Of a stretch of DNA of 52,863 nt, positions 33,224 to 41,878 are shown piece by piece (position 1 is the first letter of the stretch; the number at the start of each line of letters is the position of its first letter). The translations under genes were made by a program, and so were the position numbers. The notes under the pieces were generated by a model. That model was given only the letters and a program-made list of their open reading frames with translations. It ran no database searches and was not told the DNA's origin. The stretch comes from an uncultured Oscillospiraceae bacterium. Its GTDB lineage: Bacteria; Bacillota; Clostridia; Oscillospirales; Acutalibacteraceae. Where the stretch lies: positions 1 through 52,863 of the forward strand of contig CASDTR010000040.1 of the NCBI GenBank assembly GCA_949283785.1. Direction: 5' to 3'.

Positions 33224-34576
33224 TTAAAGGAGGAAAACGCTGGCAAGGGCAAAATAGATGATGAGAGTCACCGCATCTACTATGGTTGTTATCATTGGTC
33301 CCGCCATAAGGGCAGGGTCAAGGTGAACGAGCTTTGCAAGTATCGGCAGGGTGCAGCCGATAGCCTTGGCCACTACGACGGCAAAGAACATGGCGCCGCT
33401 TACAACAAGGAATACCGAAATCCCTCCCGCGCTGCCCACCACAAACATACGCGCGATGTTGGCGCAGGCAAGTATTCCGCCGCAGATAAGGCTGACTCTG
33501 AATTCCTTCCAGAGAACCTTGAGATAATCCTTTATTTCGATTTCACCCAAGGCAAGTCCTCTGATTACAAGGGTTGAGGTCTGGTTGCCCGAATTTCCGC
33601 CCGTATCCATGAGCATGGGTATGCAGGCCGTAAGGCCCGCTATGGCGGAAAGCATGTTTTCGTAATTTTCTATTATCTTTCCCGTAAAGGTGGCCGAAAC
33701 CATGAGTATCAGCAGCCATATGATTCTGTTTTTGGCAAGGGCGAAAACTCCCGTTTTCAGATACTCGTTATCGGAGGGGTGCAGAAGGGCCATCTTTTCA
33801 AGGTCCTCGGTGTTCTCCTCCTCGATGATGTCAACAATATCGTCGATGGTGATGATTCCCACAAGCCTTTTCTCGTTATCCACCACAGGCACGCTCAGAA
33901 GGTCGTATTTACGGGCTATATCCGCAACCTCCTCCTGGTCCTCCAGGGTGTTGACGTAAATGAGCTGCTCGTCGTCATCCATTATATCCCGCACCTTATC
34001 GCTCCCCTTGCTGAGAATGAGCCTTCTCAGAGGGATCGTGCCTATAAGCTTGCGGTTGTCGTTTATGCAGTAGCAGGTATAGATTGTCTCCTTGTCAACT
34101 CCCGTTGCGCGTATTACCTTTATGGCCTCGTCAACGGTGAGCCTGTCGTGGAGCTCCACCATTTCGATTGTCATTATGCTTCCCGCCGAATTGTCGGGAT
34201 ACTGAAGAAAACTGTTGATAAGGGCTCTCGTCTGACTGTCCGTATGGGCCAGAACCCTCTTTACAACGTTTGCAGGAACTTCTTCAAGAAAATCAACGGC
34301 GTCGTCAAGATAAAGGTCGTCCACAAGGGAGGTAAGCTCCTTATCCGTCGCCGCGTTTACGATGTGGGTCTGGTTTTCCGAATCAAGATACGAAAACACA
34401 TCCGCCGAAATATCCTTCGGAAGTATTCGGAAAATAAGCATCATTCTTTCCGGCTCGTTTTCCTCAAGAAATTCCGCAATATCTACTACGTTCATCTCGC
34501 TGAGCCTTCTTCTGAGCTCGGCAAGTTTGTTTTCGCTGAGCAAAGCGAAAAGCTCATCAAAAGCTTTTGTTTCCAT
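33224..34576 (-). CDS. mgtE: magnesium transporter MgtE
   Basis: 450 residues: N-terminal superhelical domain (about 1-125), two CBS domains (about 130-250) and five membrane helices (about 280-450) with PMLMDTGGNSGNQTSTLVIR and the final MAGPMITTIVDAVTLIIYF, both core to the Mg2+ pore. The cytosolic domains close the channel at high Mg2+. The ATG is preceded by AGAGGTG, which lies in the 3' arm of a leader terminator, so expression is probably Mg2+ controlled at the RNA level too. Confidence 0.96.
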   Translation of the reverse strand: METKAFDELFALLSENKLAELRRRLSEMNVVDIAEFLEENEPERMMLIFRILPKDISADVFSYLDSENQTHIVNAATDKELTSLVDDLYLDDAVDFLEEVPANVVKRVLAHTDSQTRALINSFLQYPDNSAGSIMTIEMVELHDRLTVDEAIKVIRATGVDKETIYTCYCINDNRKLIGTIPLRRLILSKGSDKVRDIMDDDEQLIYVNTLEDQEEVADIARKYDLLSVPVVDNEKRLVGIITIDDIVDIIEEENTEDLEKMALLHPSDNEYLKTGVFALAKNRIIWLLILMVSATFTGKIIENYENMLSAIAGLTACIPMLMDTGGNSGNQTSTLVIRGLALGEIEIKDYLKVLWKEFRVSLICGGILACANIARMFVVGSAGGISVFLVVSGAMFFAVVVAKAIGCTLPILAKLVHLDPALMAGPMITTIVDAVTLIIYFALASVFLL

Positions 34577-34767
34577 AATAAAAAAACACCTCTTTCCCGG
34601 CTTTAAAAGTGCAGGGAAAGAGGCCGTTTGCTTTCAAGAGCTAAAAAACACAAACGGAGAACGAGCTTTCCTTTACACTTTTTACGCCGCACAATCGCAC
34701 GGGTACAGTGGCATTGCCGCCGTCTTTACTGTCCAAAAAAGCTCACCTCCGACAAAATTCTCTGTGC
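34577..34767 (-). promoter_or_regulatory. mgtE leader, M-box-like magnesium riboswitch candidate
   Basis: The leader is about 190 nt. CGGAG...CTCCG closes a multi-arm domain holding GGTGAGC and AAAGCTC, AAAGACGGCGGCAATG (compare the M-box AAAGACGCCAAUG) and two smaller arms. It is followed by CCGTTTG/CAAACGG and an intrinsic terminator. M-box RNAs turn mgtE or mgtA genes off at high Mg2+. The arm sequences deviate enough that this may be a variant; the class is not proven. Confidence 0.6.
34580..34623 (-). terminator. regulatory terminator in the mgtE leader
   Basis: Minus strand: CCTCTTTCCC pairs perfectly with GGGAAAGAGG, then TGTTTTTTTATT. The 3' arm contains the ribosome site of mgtE, so the hairpin can block both transcription and translation. 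Confidence 0.88.
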
Positions 34768-34773
34768 TCTATT

Positions 34774-34802
34774 ATTTTATTCCTGCGCAGGCGTTAAGTC
34801 AA
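34774..34802 (-). promoter_or_regulatory. mgtE promoter
   Basis: Minus strand: TTGACT (34797-34802), 17-bp spacer, TAAAAT (34774-34779). Confidence 0.85.
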
Positions 34803-35082
34803 GTGATAATGTGAAAATATGTGAAAAACGGACGCAATCTTTGTTTTTAGCCTAAAACAGATGATTTTAACCGTAAACGGGTGTTTTCAGTCCCTTTCGG
34901 GTGGCTTTTTTCCGTGCGAACCCTGTTTTGTCCCTTTCTTTTTATCCCTTTGTTTATCGGAAGTCGGATTCAAAAAATGACGGGGCAAATAAATTTTCGG
35001 AAATTTAAAATTATTTTTTCAAAAGTTGCACTCTTTTATGCAACCGAAGGCCTTTTTTGACCCTTTAGTGCGAGGTGATTCA
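34803..35082. other. gene-free stretch upstream of the phage module
   Basis: About 280 bp. I find no regulator gene, no integrase, no convincing consensus promoter and no attachment-site repeat. A small hairpin GTTGCA/TGCAAC lies at 35035-35052 and a short repeated CCCTTTC(G) word recurs. Any promoter for the phage genes must be here but is not of the obvious sigma-A type. Confidence 0.5.
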
Positions 35083-35577
35083 ATGACAAAAAGGCAAGGC
35101 CTTAACGAAAAGGAAAAGCTTTTCTGCCTTTATTTCTGCCGCACGAGAAACGTCAGGGAAGCAGCCGCCAAAGCGGGCTACGTCCTCTTCCCCGAAAGAA
35201 ACGGCCAAAAGCTCATGGCCGACAAGCTGATAGCGGCGGAAATAAAAAGACTCGAAAAGCTTCAGGAGGTCTCGACGCAGGAGGCCGCCGCAGGTTATCG
35301 GAGGATCGCCTACGGCTCCGTCTGCGACGCCGTAAGGCTGCTTTTCTCCGATTCGCCTCCCGATCCCGACAGCCTTGAAAAGCTCGATCTTTTCTGTATT
35401 TCCGAAATCAAGCGTCCCAAAGGCGGGGGCATGGAAATCAAATTCTTCGACAGGCTCAAGGCTCTCGAAAAGCTTGCGGAGCTTTCCGACGCAGACGAAA
35501 GGGATCTTCCTCCCTTTTACGCCGCTCTGGAGGACGGCGCGAAAGCTCTCGCCGCATCGGAGGTGAAAAATGAGTAG
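35083..35577 (+). CDS. phage terminase small subunit
   Basis: 164 residues from ATG 35083, preceded by GAGGTGA. The N-terminal helix-turn-helix region (LNEKEKLFCLYFCRTRNVREAAAKAGY) is the typical TerS DNA-recognition domain of PBSX/XtmA-like phages; a helical oligomerisation part follows, with RLKALEKLAELSD near the end. It would recognise DNA for packaging and hand it to TerL, whose gene overlaps by 8 bp. Confidence 0.88.
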   Translation: MTKRQGLNEKEKLFCLYFCRTRNVREAAAKAGYVLFPERNGQKLMADKLIAAEIKRLEKLQEVSTQEAAAGYRRIAYGSVCDAVRLLFSDSPPDPDSLEKLDLFCISEIKRPKGGGMEIKFFDRLKALEKLAELSDADERDLPPFYAALEDGAKALAASEVKNE

Positions 35578-36829
35578 CCCCTCATTTGCGCCTTTTTCAA
35601 AAAAACAGCTCACCGCCCTGACCTGGTGGTGTCCCTCAAGCCCTTATTCCTCCTTCGATGCGATCCTCTGCGACGGAGCCGTGAGAAGCGGAAAGACCCT
35701 GTGCATGTCCATTTCATTTACGGCCTGGGCATTTTCCGCCTTTTCCGACACCTCCTTCGCCCTGTGCGGAAAGACCGTCACCTCACTGAGAAGGAATCTG
35801 CTTTCTCCCCTTCTGCCGATCCTCTCTCAGCTGGGGTTCACCTGCCGCGAAAAGCTCTCCCGCAACTGCGTCGTCATCTCCCGAGGCTCCGTCACCAACA
35901 CCTTTTACCTCTTCGGAGGCAGGGACGAATCCTCCGCCTCCCTCATTCAGGGAATCACCCTCGGCGGGGTCCTTCTGGACGAGGTGGCCCTTATGCCCCG
36001 CTCCTTCGTTGAGCAGGCTCTGGCAAGGTGCTCCCTGGACGGCTCAAAATTCTGGTTCAATTGCAACCCCGAAAATCCCGCCCACTGGTTTCACCGCGAA
36101 TGGGTGCTCAAGGCCAAGGAGAAAAACTGCCTCTATCTCCATTTCGTAATGGAGGACAACCCTTCCCTCACACCGAAAATTATTGAAAGATACAAGTCCC
36201 TTTACAGCGGAGCTTTTTACGAGCGGTTCGTAGAGGGAAAATGGGTTGCCGCAGAAGGTCTCGTGTATCCCTTCTTCTCCGAAGCCAACATCGCTTCCCC
36301 TCAAAAGCCCTGTGACGAGTTCTATATTTCCTGTGACTACGGAACCGTCAATCCCGCCTCTTTCGGGCTTTGGGGCAGAAGCGGAAAAAGCTGGTACCGC
36401 CTCGACGAATACTATTTCGATTCCAGGCGCGAGAAGCAGCAGAAAACCGACGAAGAATATTACCGCGAGCTGGAAAAACTCGCAGGGGGAAGAAAAATCG
36501 AAGCGGTGATAATCGACCCCTCCGCCGCAAGCTTTATCGAGTGCGTTCGCAGGCACGGCAGATTCCGCGCAATCCCTGCCGTAAATGACGTTGCCGACGG
36601 AATACGCCTTGTGAGCGTCGCACTTAAAAACGCGGAAATCTTCATCTCCCCCTGCTGCCGCGACTCCGTAAGAGAGTTCGGTATCTACCGCTGGGACGAC
36701 TCCCTCTCCAGAGACGCCCCTAAAAAGGAAAACGACCACGCCATGGACGACATCCGTTATTTTGTCTCCACCGTTCTCGCCCCCGCCGACGACGGCTTCT
36801 TCGCCCTGGCCATCGACCGTGTTTACTGA
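35570..36829 (+). CDS. phage terminase large subunit
   Basis: 419 residues. The ATPase domain has Walker A GAVRSGKT (about 36-43) and Walker B GVLLDEVALM (about 131-140), with the catalytic Glu after Asp. The nuclease domain begins near YISCDYGTVNP (first acidic residue) with VIIDPSAASF as the second acidic strand and a late HAMDDIRYF. It is the packaging motor and headful nuclease, and all motifs are intact, so it should be active. It overlaps TerS and is followed closely by the portal gene. Confidence 0.93.
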   Translation: MSSPSFAPFSKKQLTALTWWCPSSPYSSFDAILCDGAVRSGKTLCMSISFTAWAFSAFSDTSFALCGKTVTSLRRNLLSPLLPILSQLGFTCREKLSRNCVVISRGSVTNTFYLFGGRDESSASLIQGITLGGVLLDEVALMPRSFVEQALARCSLDGSKFWFNCNPENPAHWFHREWVLKAKEKNCLYLHFVMEDNPSLTPKIIERYKSLYSGAFYERFVEGKWVAAEGLVYPFFSEANIASPQKPCDEFYISCDYGTVNPASFGLWGRSGKSWYRLDEYYFDSRREKQQKTDEEYYRELEKLAGGRKIEAVIIDPSAASFIECVRRHGRFRAIPAVNDVADGIRLVSVALKNAEIFISPCCRDSVREFGIYRWDDSLSRDAPKKENDHAMDDIRYFVSTVLAPADDGFFALAIDRVY

Positions 36830-36854
36830 ACCCACAGGGAAAAGGAGGTTATCA

Positions 36855-38015
36855 ATGCCCCTGTTTAAGAAAAGAAAAAGGGAAGATCCGCCCTGCGCCT
36901 TTTCGGTGCAGACGGGGAATACGGATTATCCCTTTAAAGCTCTTGACCGCTACACGCCCCTTTCCCCGGGGGACGCGGTCCTTTACGAAACACTCAGGGA
37001 AGCCGTGCCTTTGATCGACTCGGCCATTTTCAAAATCATACGCCTTACGGGAGGCTTCAAGGTAAGCTGCCCGTCAAAAGCCGCCGAAGCTTCTCTCAAT
37101 GAGTTTTTAAGCTCCGTGCCCGTCGGCGGCTGCCAAAGGGGAATAAGCTCTTTTATCTCCACATATTTCGAGCAGCTCCTCACCTACGGCAGCGCAGTAG
37201 GCGAAATGGTTCTCTCGGAGGGCAAACTCGCCGCCCTTTACAACGCCCCTCTTAAAAATCTCGAGGTGAGAAAGGACACCGGCTGCTCCGTGACAATGTG
37301 CGTTCGCTCATCGGCGGGAGAGGCGGTGCCCGTAAAATATCCGGAGCTTATTCTCTACTCCGTACTGAACCCTTCGCCGGGAGAGGTCGTGGGAAATTCA
37401 CTTCTTAAGGGACTTCCCTTTGTAAGCTCTGTGCTTCTTAAAATCTACAACACCGTAGGGGTAAACTTCGAAAGAGTGGGCAACGTCCGCTTCGCCGTGA
37501 CCTACAAGCCCCAAAACGATGCCATCGACAAAGCCTATGCCAAGGAGCGAGCGGCCCAGGTGGCCAAGGAATGGAGCAGCGCAATGCACGACCCCCATGC
37601 CGTAAGGGATTTCGTGGCTTTGGGCGACGTGGACATAAAGGTCATCGGCGCCGACAACCAAATCCTCGACAGTGAGATCCCCGTAAGGCAGATGCTTGAG
37701 CAGATAGTGGCGAAAACGGGCATACCGCCCTTTATGTTCGGCCTGTCCTGGTCCTCGACGGAGCGCATGTCGGCTCAGCAGGCCGATGTGCTCACAAGTG
37801 AGCTGGAGGCATACCGCCGAATACTCACTCCCGTTATCCTTAAAATCTCAAAGACGTTTTTGCGTCTTTCGGGCTTTGATGGGGATTGCTCCGTCATATG
37901 GGACGACATAACCTTACAGGATGAGGTGGAATCCGCAAAGGCCAGGCTCTACCTTGCTCAGGCGGAGGAGACCATTTCAAATCTCGGAGAAAAGGCAGGT
38001 GAAGAAGATGAATAA
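36855..38015 (+). CDS. phage portal protein
   Basis: 386 residues from ATG 36855, after AAAGGAGG with six-base spacing. Portal hallmarks are a basic N-terminus, the stem and wing region, FGLSWSSTERMSAQQADVLTSE (cut) and a helical C-terminal crown (ESAKARLYLAQAEETISNL). The portal forms the dodecameric DNA gate of the head, next to terminase. It overlaps the downstream protease gene by 8 bp. Confidence 0.85.
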   Translation: MPLFKKRKREDPPCAFSVQTGNTDYPFKALDRYTPLSPGDAVLYETLREAVPLIDSAIFKIIRLTGGFKVSCPSKAAEASLNEFLSSVPVGGCQRGISSFISTYFEQLLTYGSAVGEMVLSEGKLAALYNAPLKNLEVRKDTGCSVTMCVRSSAGEAVPVKYPELILYSVLNPSPGEVVGNSLLKGLPFVSSVLLKIYNTVGVNFERVGNVRFAVTYKPQNDAIDKAYAKERAAQVAKEWSSAMHDPHAVRDFVALGDVDIKVIGADNQILDSEIPVRQMLEQIVAKTGIPPFMFGLSWSSTERMSAQQADVLTSELEAYRRILTPVILKISKTFLRLSGFDGDCSVIWDDITLQDEVESAKARLYLAQAEETISNLGEKAGEEDE

Positions 38016-38988
38016 AACCTTCGGTGTGACGGCCCTGAAAAAAAGCGGAGACGACGCCGATATGGCCCTTATAAACGGCTATTCAAAGCGGGAGCTAAAA
38101 CGGGATGAGGTGTATATTTTCAGCCTTGTTTTGTGCGACAACGAAATCGACAGGGATTTCGAACAGTTCTCTCAAGGCTCCCTTAAAGCTCTTGCGCAGA
38201 TGTTCAAGGGCAAGAGCGGTATTTTCGACCACAATCCAAAGGCGGAATATCAGAGCGCAAGGATATTTGATACGTCGGTTACGGAACACAGGGATAAAAA
38301 GAATTCCGTGGGAGAGCCTTACTTTACCCTCAACGCCAAGGCATATATACCCGTTACGGAAAAGACACGTCCCCTCATTGAGGAGATAGAGACGGGCATC
38401 AAAAAGGAAGTGAGCGTAAGCTGCAGCGTATCCGAAAAGCTCTGCTCCGTTTGCGGCAGCGATATGCGCTCGTCAAAGTGCAGCCACGTTCCCGGAAAAA
38501 CCTACGGCGGCAAAAAGTGCTACGGCATTCTCGAAAACCCCTCCGACGCCTATGAATGGTCCTTTGTGGCCGTACCCGCTCAGCCTGCCGCAGGGGTTAT
38601 CAAGTCCTTTAACGACAGCAAGGAGGAAAAAGGAAAAATGAACGGCATCAAAGAAAAAATCTTTTTGACTGAAGGAGACATTATCCTCTCCGAAAAGGAG
38701 TCTGCCGCACTCAAAAAGGAATTTGAGCGCCTCGAAAAACTCTCCCGCTGGGGCGAGGAATACAGAAGTGCCCTCACTGAGGACACCGTAAAGCTCTGCG
38801 CCGTGACGGTGCCCGAGCTCTCACCCTCCACCCTGCGCTCCGTATGCGCTTCCATGGAGCCCGAAGAGCTCAAAAATTTCAGAAACGCCTTTGAGGCAAG
38901 GGCGAAAAAGGATATCCCCCTTTCGCCTCAGCTCGTCACCGACGCAGCCATTGACGGGCGCAAGTCCAACAGCCAGTTCAAAATTTAA
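38008..38988 (+). CDS. phage prohead protease-like/head maturation protein (XkdF-like)
   Basis: 326 residues. The N-terminal part (NEIDRDFEQFSQGSLKALAQ, FDHNP, GIKKEVSVSCSVSE, YEWSFVAVPA) fits the XkdF-type head protein found between portal and capsid. A four-ligand CxxC...CxH...C cluster (CSVCGSDMRSSKCSHVPG) suggests a bound metal. The catalytic His may be in the FDHNP segment and the Ser in VSVSCS, by analogy with prohead proteases. From about residue 211 the protein becomes charged and helical, like a scaffold, with its own internal start (separate entry). Confidence 0.75.
   Translation: MNKTFGVTALKKSGDDADMALINGYSKRELKRDEVYIFSLVLCDNEIDRDFEQFSQGSLKALAQMFKGKSGIFDHNPKAEYQSARIFDTSVTEHRDKKNSVGEPYFTLNAKAYIPVTEKTRPLIEEIETGIKKEVSVSCSVSEKLCSVCGSDMRSSKCSHVPGKTYGGKKCYGILENPSDAYEWSFVAVPAQPAAGVIKSFNDSKEEKGKMNGIKEKIFLTEGDIILSEKESAALKKEFERLEKLSRWGEEYRSALTEDTVKLCAVTVPELSPSTLRSVCASMEPEELKNFRNAFEARAKKDIPLSPQLVTDAAIDGRKSNSQFKI
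38638..38988 (+). CDS. candidate nested scaffolding protein (internal start)
   Basis: Inside the protease-like gene and in the same frame, AAGGAGG (38620-38626) and a second AGGA precede ATG 38638, so a separate 116-residue product, charged and helical (LKKEFERLEKLSRWGEEY), could be made. Phages such as lambda make their scaffold this way from within the protease gene. No other scaffold gene lies in the module, which supports the idea. Not proven. Confidence 0.5.
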   Translation: MNGIKEKIFLTEGDIILSEKESAALKKEFERLEKLSRWGEEYRSALTEDTVKLCAVTVPELSPSTLRSVCASMEPEELKNFRNAFEARAKKDIPLSPQLVTDAAIDGRKSNSQFKI

Positions 38989-39005
38989 AACAGGAGGATC
39001 TGCAA

Positions 39006-39344
39006 ATGAAATTTTCTTATGAAGGAATCGGTACTCTCTGCGCCACCTTCGCCGCCGAGGGTAATATCGAAAAGAACACTCCCGTAAAAATCACGGGCAA
39101 CGGCACCGTCGCCGCCTGCTCCGACGGAAACGCTTTCATCGGCGTTGTCTCCGCCTGCCGCGCAGGCGTTGCAACGGTTCAGCTCAAGGGCTTCGTATGC
39201 CTTCCCTATACGGGCACCGCTCCCACCCCCGGCCTCCAGAACCTTGTGGCCTCATCTGCGGGCGTCAAGACGGGCAGCGGCACAGATAAGGTGCTCATAA
39301 CAAACGTTGACACCGCAAAAATGACAGTGGAGTTTATGCTCTGA
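39006..39344 (+). CDS. DUF2190-like head decoration protein
   Basis: 112 residues, alanine- and glycine-rich beta structure (AEGNIEKNTPVKITGNGTV, FIGVVSACRAGVATVQLKG). DUF2190 proteins often sit between the protease and capsid genes and trimerise on the shell. AGGAGG precedes the ATG at good spacing. Confidence 0.75.
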   Translation: MKFSYEGIGTLCATFAAEGNIEKNTPVKITGNGTVAACSDGNAFIGVVSACRAGVATVQLKGFVCLPYTGTAPTPGLQNLVASSAGVKTGSGTDKVLITNVDTAKMTVEFML

Positions 39345-39366
39345 TTAGTTAAAGGAGGAAAAATAT

Positions 39367-40356
39367 ATGGCTGATTTTCAGAACATCAGACTGGAAAAGG
39401 GTATGTATCAGGTTCCCGGCGGCATCTGCGCCGCTCTCGAACAGGCGGACCCTTCGGAAAATTATAAAGGCACCTCTCTCGAGGGCCTCGACGCCTTCCA
39501 GCGTCAGCTCAAGCGCTTCGATATTAAGGTGATGGGCAGAAACAGCGACCCCGTGTCAAAGTTTTTCTCCACCTCCGATTCCTCGGTGCTTTTCCCCGAG
39601 TACATCTCTCGCACCGTGCGCACGGGTATGGAGGAGGCCGATATTCTAGGCAAGCTTGTGGCTACGGTCACAAAGATCGACTCCCTCGATTACAGAGCCC
39701 TCTGCCTCTTCCCCGACGACGATGAAAAAGAGCTCAAAACCGTAGGCGAGGGAGCTCAGCTCCCCTCGGCTTCAATCGTATCGGGAGAAAATCTCGTACA
39801 GCTCCATAAGAGAGGCCGCATCCTCTCCGCCTCCTATGAGGCAATCAAATACCAGAAGCTGGACGTCTTTACGATCATGCTCCGCCAGATAGGCGCCCAC
39901 ATCGCCCGTTCTCAGGCCAAGGACGCCATAGACGTACTCTCCTCCGTTGCCGCAGGCGTAGAGCCCGCAGGCCCGGACGAAATCACCTACGCCGACATGG
40001 TAAAGCTCTGGAACGCCCTTCACCCCTACAATATGACAACTCTCGTGGCAAGCGTTTCGGCGGCGGAAAAGCTGCTGGCTATCCCCGAATTCATGGATGC
40101 CGCGGCGGGACTCAACTTCCACGCAACGGGCAAGCTCATCACTCCTCTCGGCGCTGAGCTTGTAAAGTCCTTCAGCGCCCCCTCCGACAAGCTGATCGCC
40201 TTCGACAGAAGCTGCACCCTGGAAATGGTTCAGGCGGGGGACGTCACAACTGAGTTCGACAAGCTCATCGACCGTCAGCTTGAAAGGGCCGCCATCACCG
40301 TAACGGCAGGATTCTCTCCCCTTTCGCCCGATTCCTGCGCCGCGCTGAATATTTAA
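39367..40356 (+). CDS. phage major capsid protein
   Basis: 329 residues, position and size as expected for an XkdG/HK97-fold capsid. Conserved-looking parts are VLFPEYISRTVRTGMEEADIL, an RGRILSASYEAIKYQ spine and IDRQLERAAITVTAGFSPL. The capsid forms the shell assembled around the scaffold. No delta-domain protease site is obvious; any cleavage would remove little. It has the strongest ribosome site of the module (AAAGGAGG). Confidence 0.85.
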   Translation: MADFQNIRLEKGMYQVPGGICAALEQADPSENYKGTSLEGLDAFQRQLKRFDIKVMGRNSDPVSKFFSTSDSSVLFPEYISRTVRTGMEEADILGKLVATVTKIDSLDYRALCLFPDDDEKELKTVGEGAQLPSASIVSGENLVQLHKRGRILSASYEAIKYQKLDVFTIMLRQIGAHIARSQAKDAIDVLSSVAAGVEPAGPDEITYADMVKLWNALHPYNMTTLVASVSAAEKLLAIPEFMDAAAGLNFHATGKLITPLGAELVKSFSAPSDKLIAFDRSCTLEMVQAGDVTTEFDKLIDRQLERAAITVTAGFSPLSPDSCAALNI

Positions 40357-40374
40357 CGAAAGGGAGCGGTGCCT

Positions 40375-40734
40375 GTGATAAATCCCGAAAAGGTGCTGAG
40401 GCGCCTTAAAATAATGACTGAAATAGACCTCGAAACTGAGGAAAAGGCACTGGCGCTCTGCTCCGAAGCCGCTTCTCAGCTTGAAAACAGGCTGAGAAGC
40501 CCCCTTTCGGGGGACGACCCGAGAGTCATTGCCGCCGCTGCCGCAATAGCCTACGCCGCGAAGGTCAGAAGCGACGCTTCGTCCTCGGACGGGATTTCCG
40601 CCTTTAAAGCGGGTGATGTAACCGTCGAAATGTCGTCGGGCAAAGATGAGCTTTCTCAGGTGATTTTAAAGGACGCCCTTGCCGCCGCAGCTCCCTGCCT
40701 TACGGACAGTGAATTTTTATTTCGGGAGGTATGA
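40375..40734 (+). CDS. head-tail connector protein (gp6-like)
   Basis: 119 residues from GTG 40375, which gives eight bases after GGGAG; the upstream GTG at 40369 is too close to it. A helical protein with the pattern LETEEKALALCSEAASQLENRL and VIAAAAAIAYAAK, like gp6/XkdH-type connectors that sit under the portal. Its place after the capsid supports this. Confidence 0.65.
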   Translation: MINPEKVLRRLKIMTEIDLETEEKALALCSEAASQLENRLRSPLSGDDPRVIAAAAAIAYAAKVRSDASSSDGISAFKAGDVTVEMSSGKDELSQVILKDALAAAAPCLTDSEFLFREV

Positions 40735-40737
40735 AAA

Positions 40738-41070
40738 ATGGAGCTGGATTCAATTTTTAAGCGCTTCGGCCGCGACGTGAGAATAGCTGACGACGAGGGC
40801 TGGTCAACGGAAATTTTCAGAGCCTTCGTGCAGCCCATAAGGTACAAAAACAAAATGTATCTGGAGGGGGTCTACACCCCTGCGGGCCTGAGCGAAAAGG
40901 GCTATTACCTCTATATAGGGCCTCTCTCCCACGACCTGACGAAGCTTGAGGACACCTGGGTTTTCGCCGACGAGCTGAAGCTTAAAACAGAACGGGCCGA
41001 AAAAGTATATTTTCAGAACAAGGCTTGTTACGTCTGGGCCGTTCTCATGAGCGTGACGCAGGAGGAATGA
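40738..41070 (+). CDS. head-tail joining protein
   Basis: 110 residues, beta-rich, with FRAFVQPIRYKNK and an EGVYTPAGLSEKGYYLYIGP segment. Size and place suggest a head-closure or stopper protein. GGGAGG overlaps the end of the preceding gene. Confidence 0.6.
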   Translation: MELDSIFKRFGRDVRIADDEGWSTEIFRAFVQPIRYKNKMYLEGVYTPAGLSEKGYYLYIGPLSHDLTKLEDTWVFADELKLKTERAEKVYFQNKACYVWAVLMSVTQEE

Positions 41071-41071
41071 C

Positions 41072-41497
41072 ATGGCAGTTTATGAATTTATCCGGAACAT
41101 CCTGACCCTGCTCAGGGAGTCCGAAGCCCTCAGTGACATAACCTTTCTCTTTGCCTACCCTTCCTCTCAGAAGCCCGTCCCCATTAAAAAGATCACGGCG
41201 GCCCTGGGCGGGGAGGAAATCTCCGTCACCGCAGGAGCCCTTGGCGGAGTGTACGGCGGCGGCACGGGCAGGGATGCGGAAATCTCCCTGAGCCTTACAA
41301 TTTACGCCCCGTATAAGTCGGGCGGGGAAGAGTGCATCAAGGCCTTTTGCAGAATATGCGAGGAAGCCGTTTTTTCGGAAAGTGCTTATGTAAAATCCTT
41401 CAAATGCTCGTCTGTTTCCTCAAACAGAGACGCCGATGCCTTTGTCCTTAAAGGGACTATGGTTTTCGGCGGAGAGATTACAAAGGAGGATGAGTAA
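41072..41497 (+). CDS. tail terminator/completion-like protein
   Basis: 141 residues. A mixed alpha/beta protein starting with a helix (YEFIRNILTLLRESEAL), then strands and the glycine-rich GALGGVYGGGTG. It fits the tail-terminator slot upstream of the tail tube gene. Function is inferred from position. Confidence 0.55.
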   Translation: MAVYEFIRNILTLLRESEALSDITFLFAYPSSQKPVPIKKITAALGGEEISVTAGALGGVYGGGTGRDAEISLSLTIYAPYKSGGEECIKAFCRICEEAVFSESAYVKSFKCSSVSSNRDADAFVLKGTMVFGGEITKEDE

Positions 41498-41878
41498 ATG
41501 ACAAAGATAAAATTCACTCCTTCGGAAAACGGCGTAAAAGTCAAAATCAACGGCGTTCCCCTTTCCCACGTCATTTCCGCCGCAGTAAAATTCAGCTCCG
41601 AAACCCAAACCTCGGACTCGTCCCTCGAATACGGCGAAGAAGCGGTGAGTTCCGTTTTCGGCATAAAGGGGACCTGCGAGATACTGCGCTCAAAGCTCTT
41701 TTCGCAGGGCGCCGACTATGAAACCGAAATATCGGAGATCACCGTGGAAAAAGGCGGATACAGGTATGTCCTCACGGGATGCGCCCTTGTGTCCGTTGAG
41801 AGAAGCGCGGAGCTTGCAGACGGTGAAAGGGAAAAATGCACATACTCCGTATCGGAAGGAAAAAAGGTGAAAATATGA
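41498..41878 (+). CDS. putative tail tube protein
   Basis: 126 residues, beta-rich and immediately following the terminator-like gene. KFTPSENGVKVKINGVPLSHV opens it and a Cys/Ser-containing last strand closes it. In PBSX-type clusters the gene after the connectors is sheath (XkdK) then tube (XkdM); this one has the size of a tube and there is no sheath. Function not proven. Confidence 0.5.
   Translation: MTKIKFTPSENGVKVKINGVPLSHVISAAVKFSSETQTSDSSLEYGEEAVSSVFGIKGTCEILRSKLFSQGADYETEISEITVEKGGYRYVLTGCALVSVERSAELADGEREKCTYSVSEGKKVKI

Noticed and set aside
34803-35082. Phage attachment site or integrase remnant
   Set aside because: No integrase frame and no matching direct repeat was found on the right side of the module (46295-46600).
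35080-35613. Minus-strand frame opposite terminase small subunit
   Set aside because: Shadow; the plus-strand protein matches its family and is overlapped properly with TerL.
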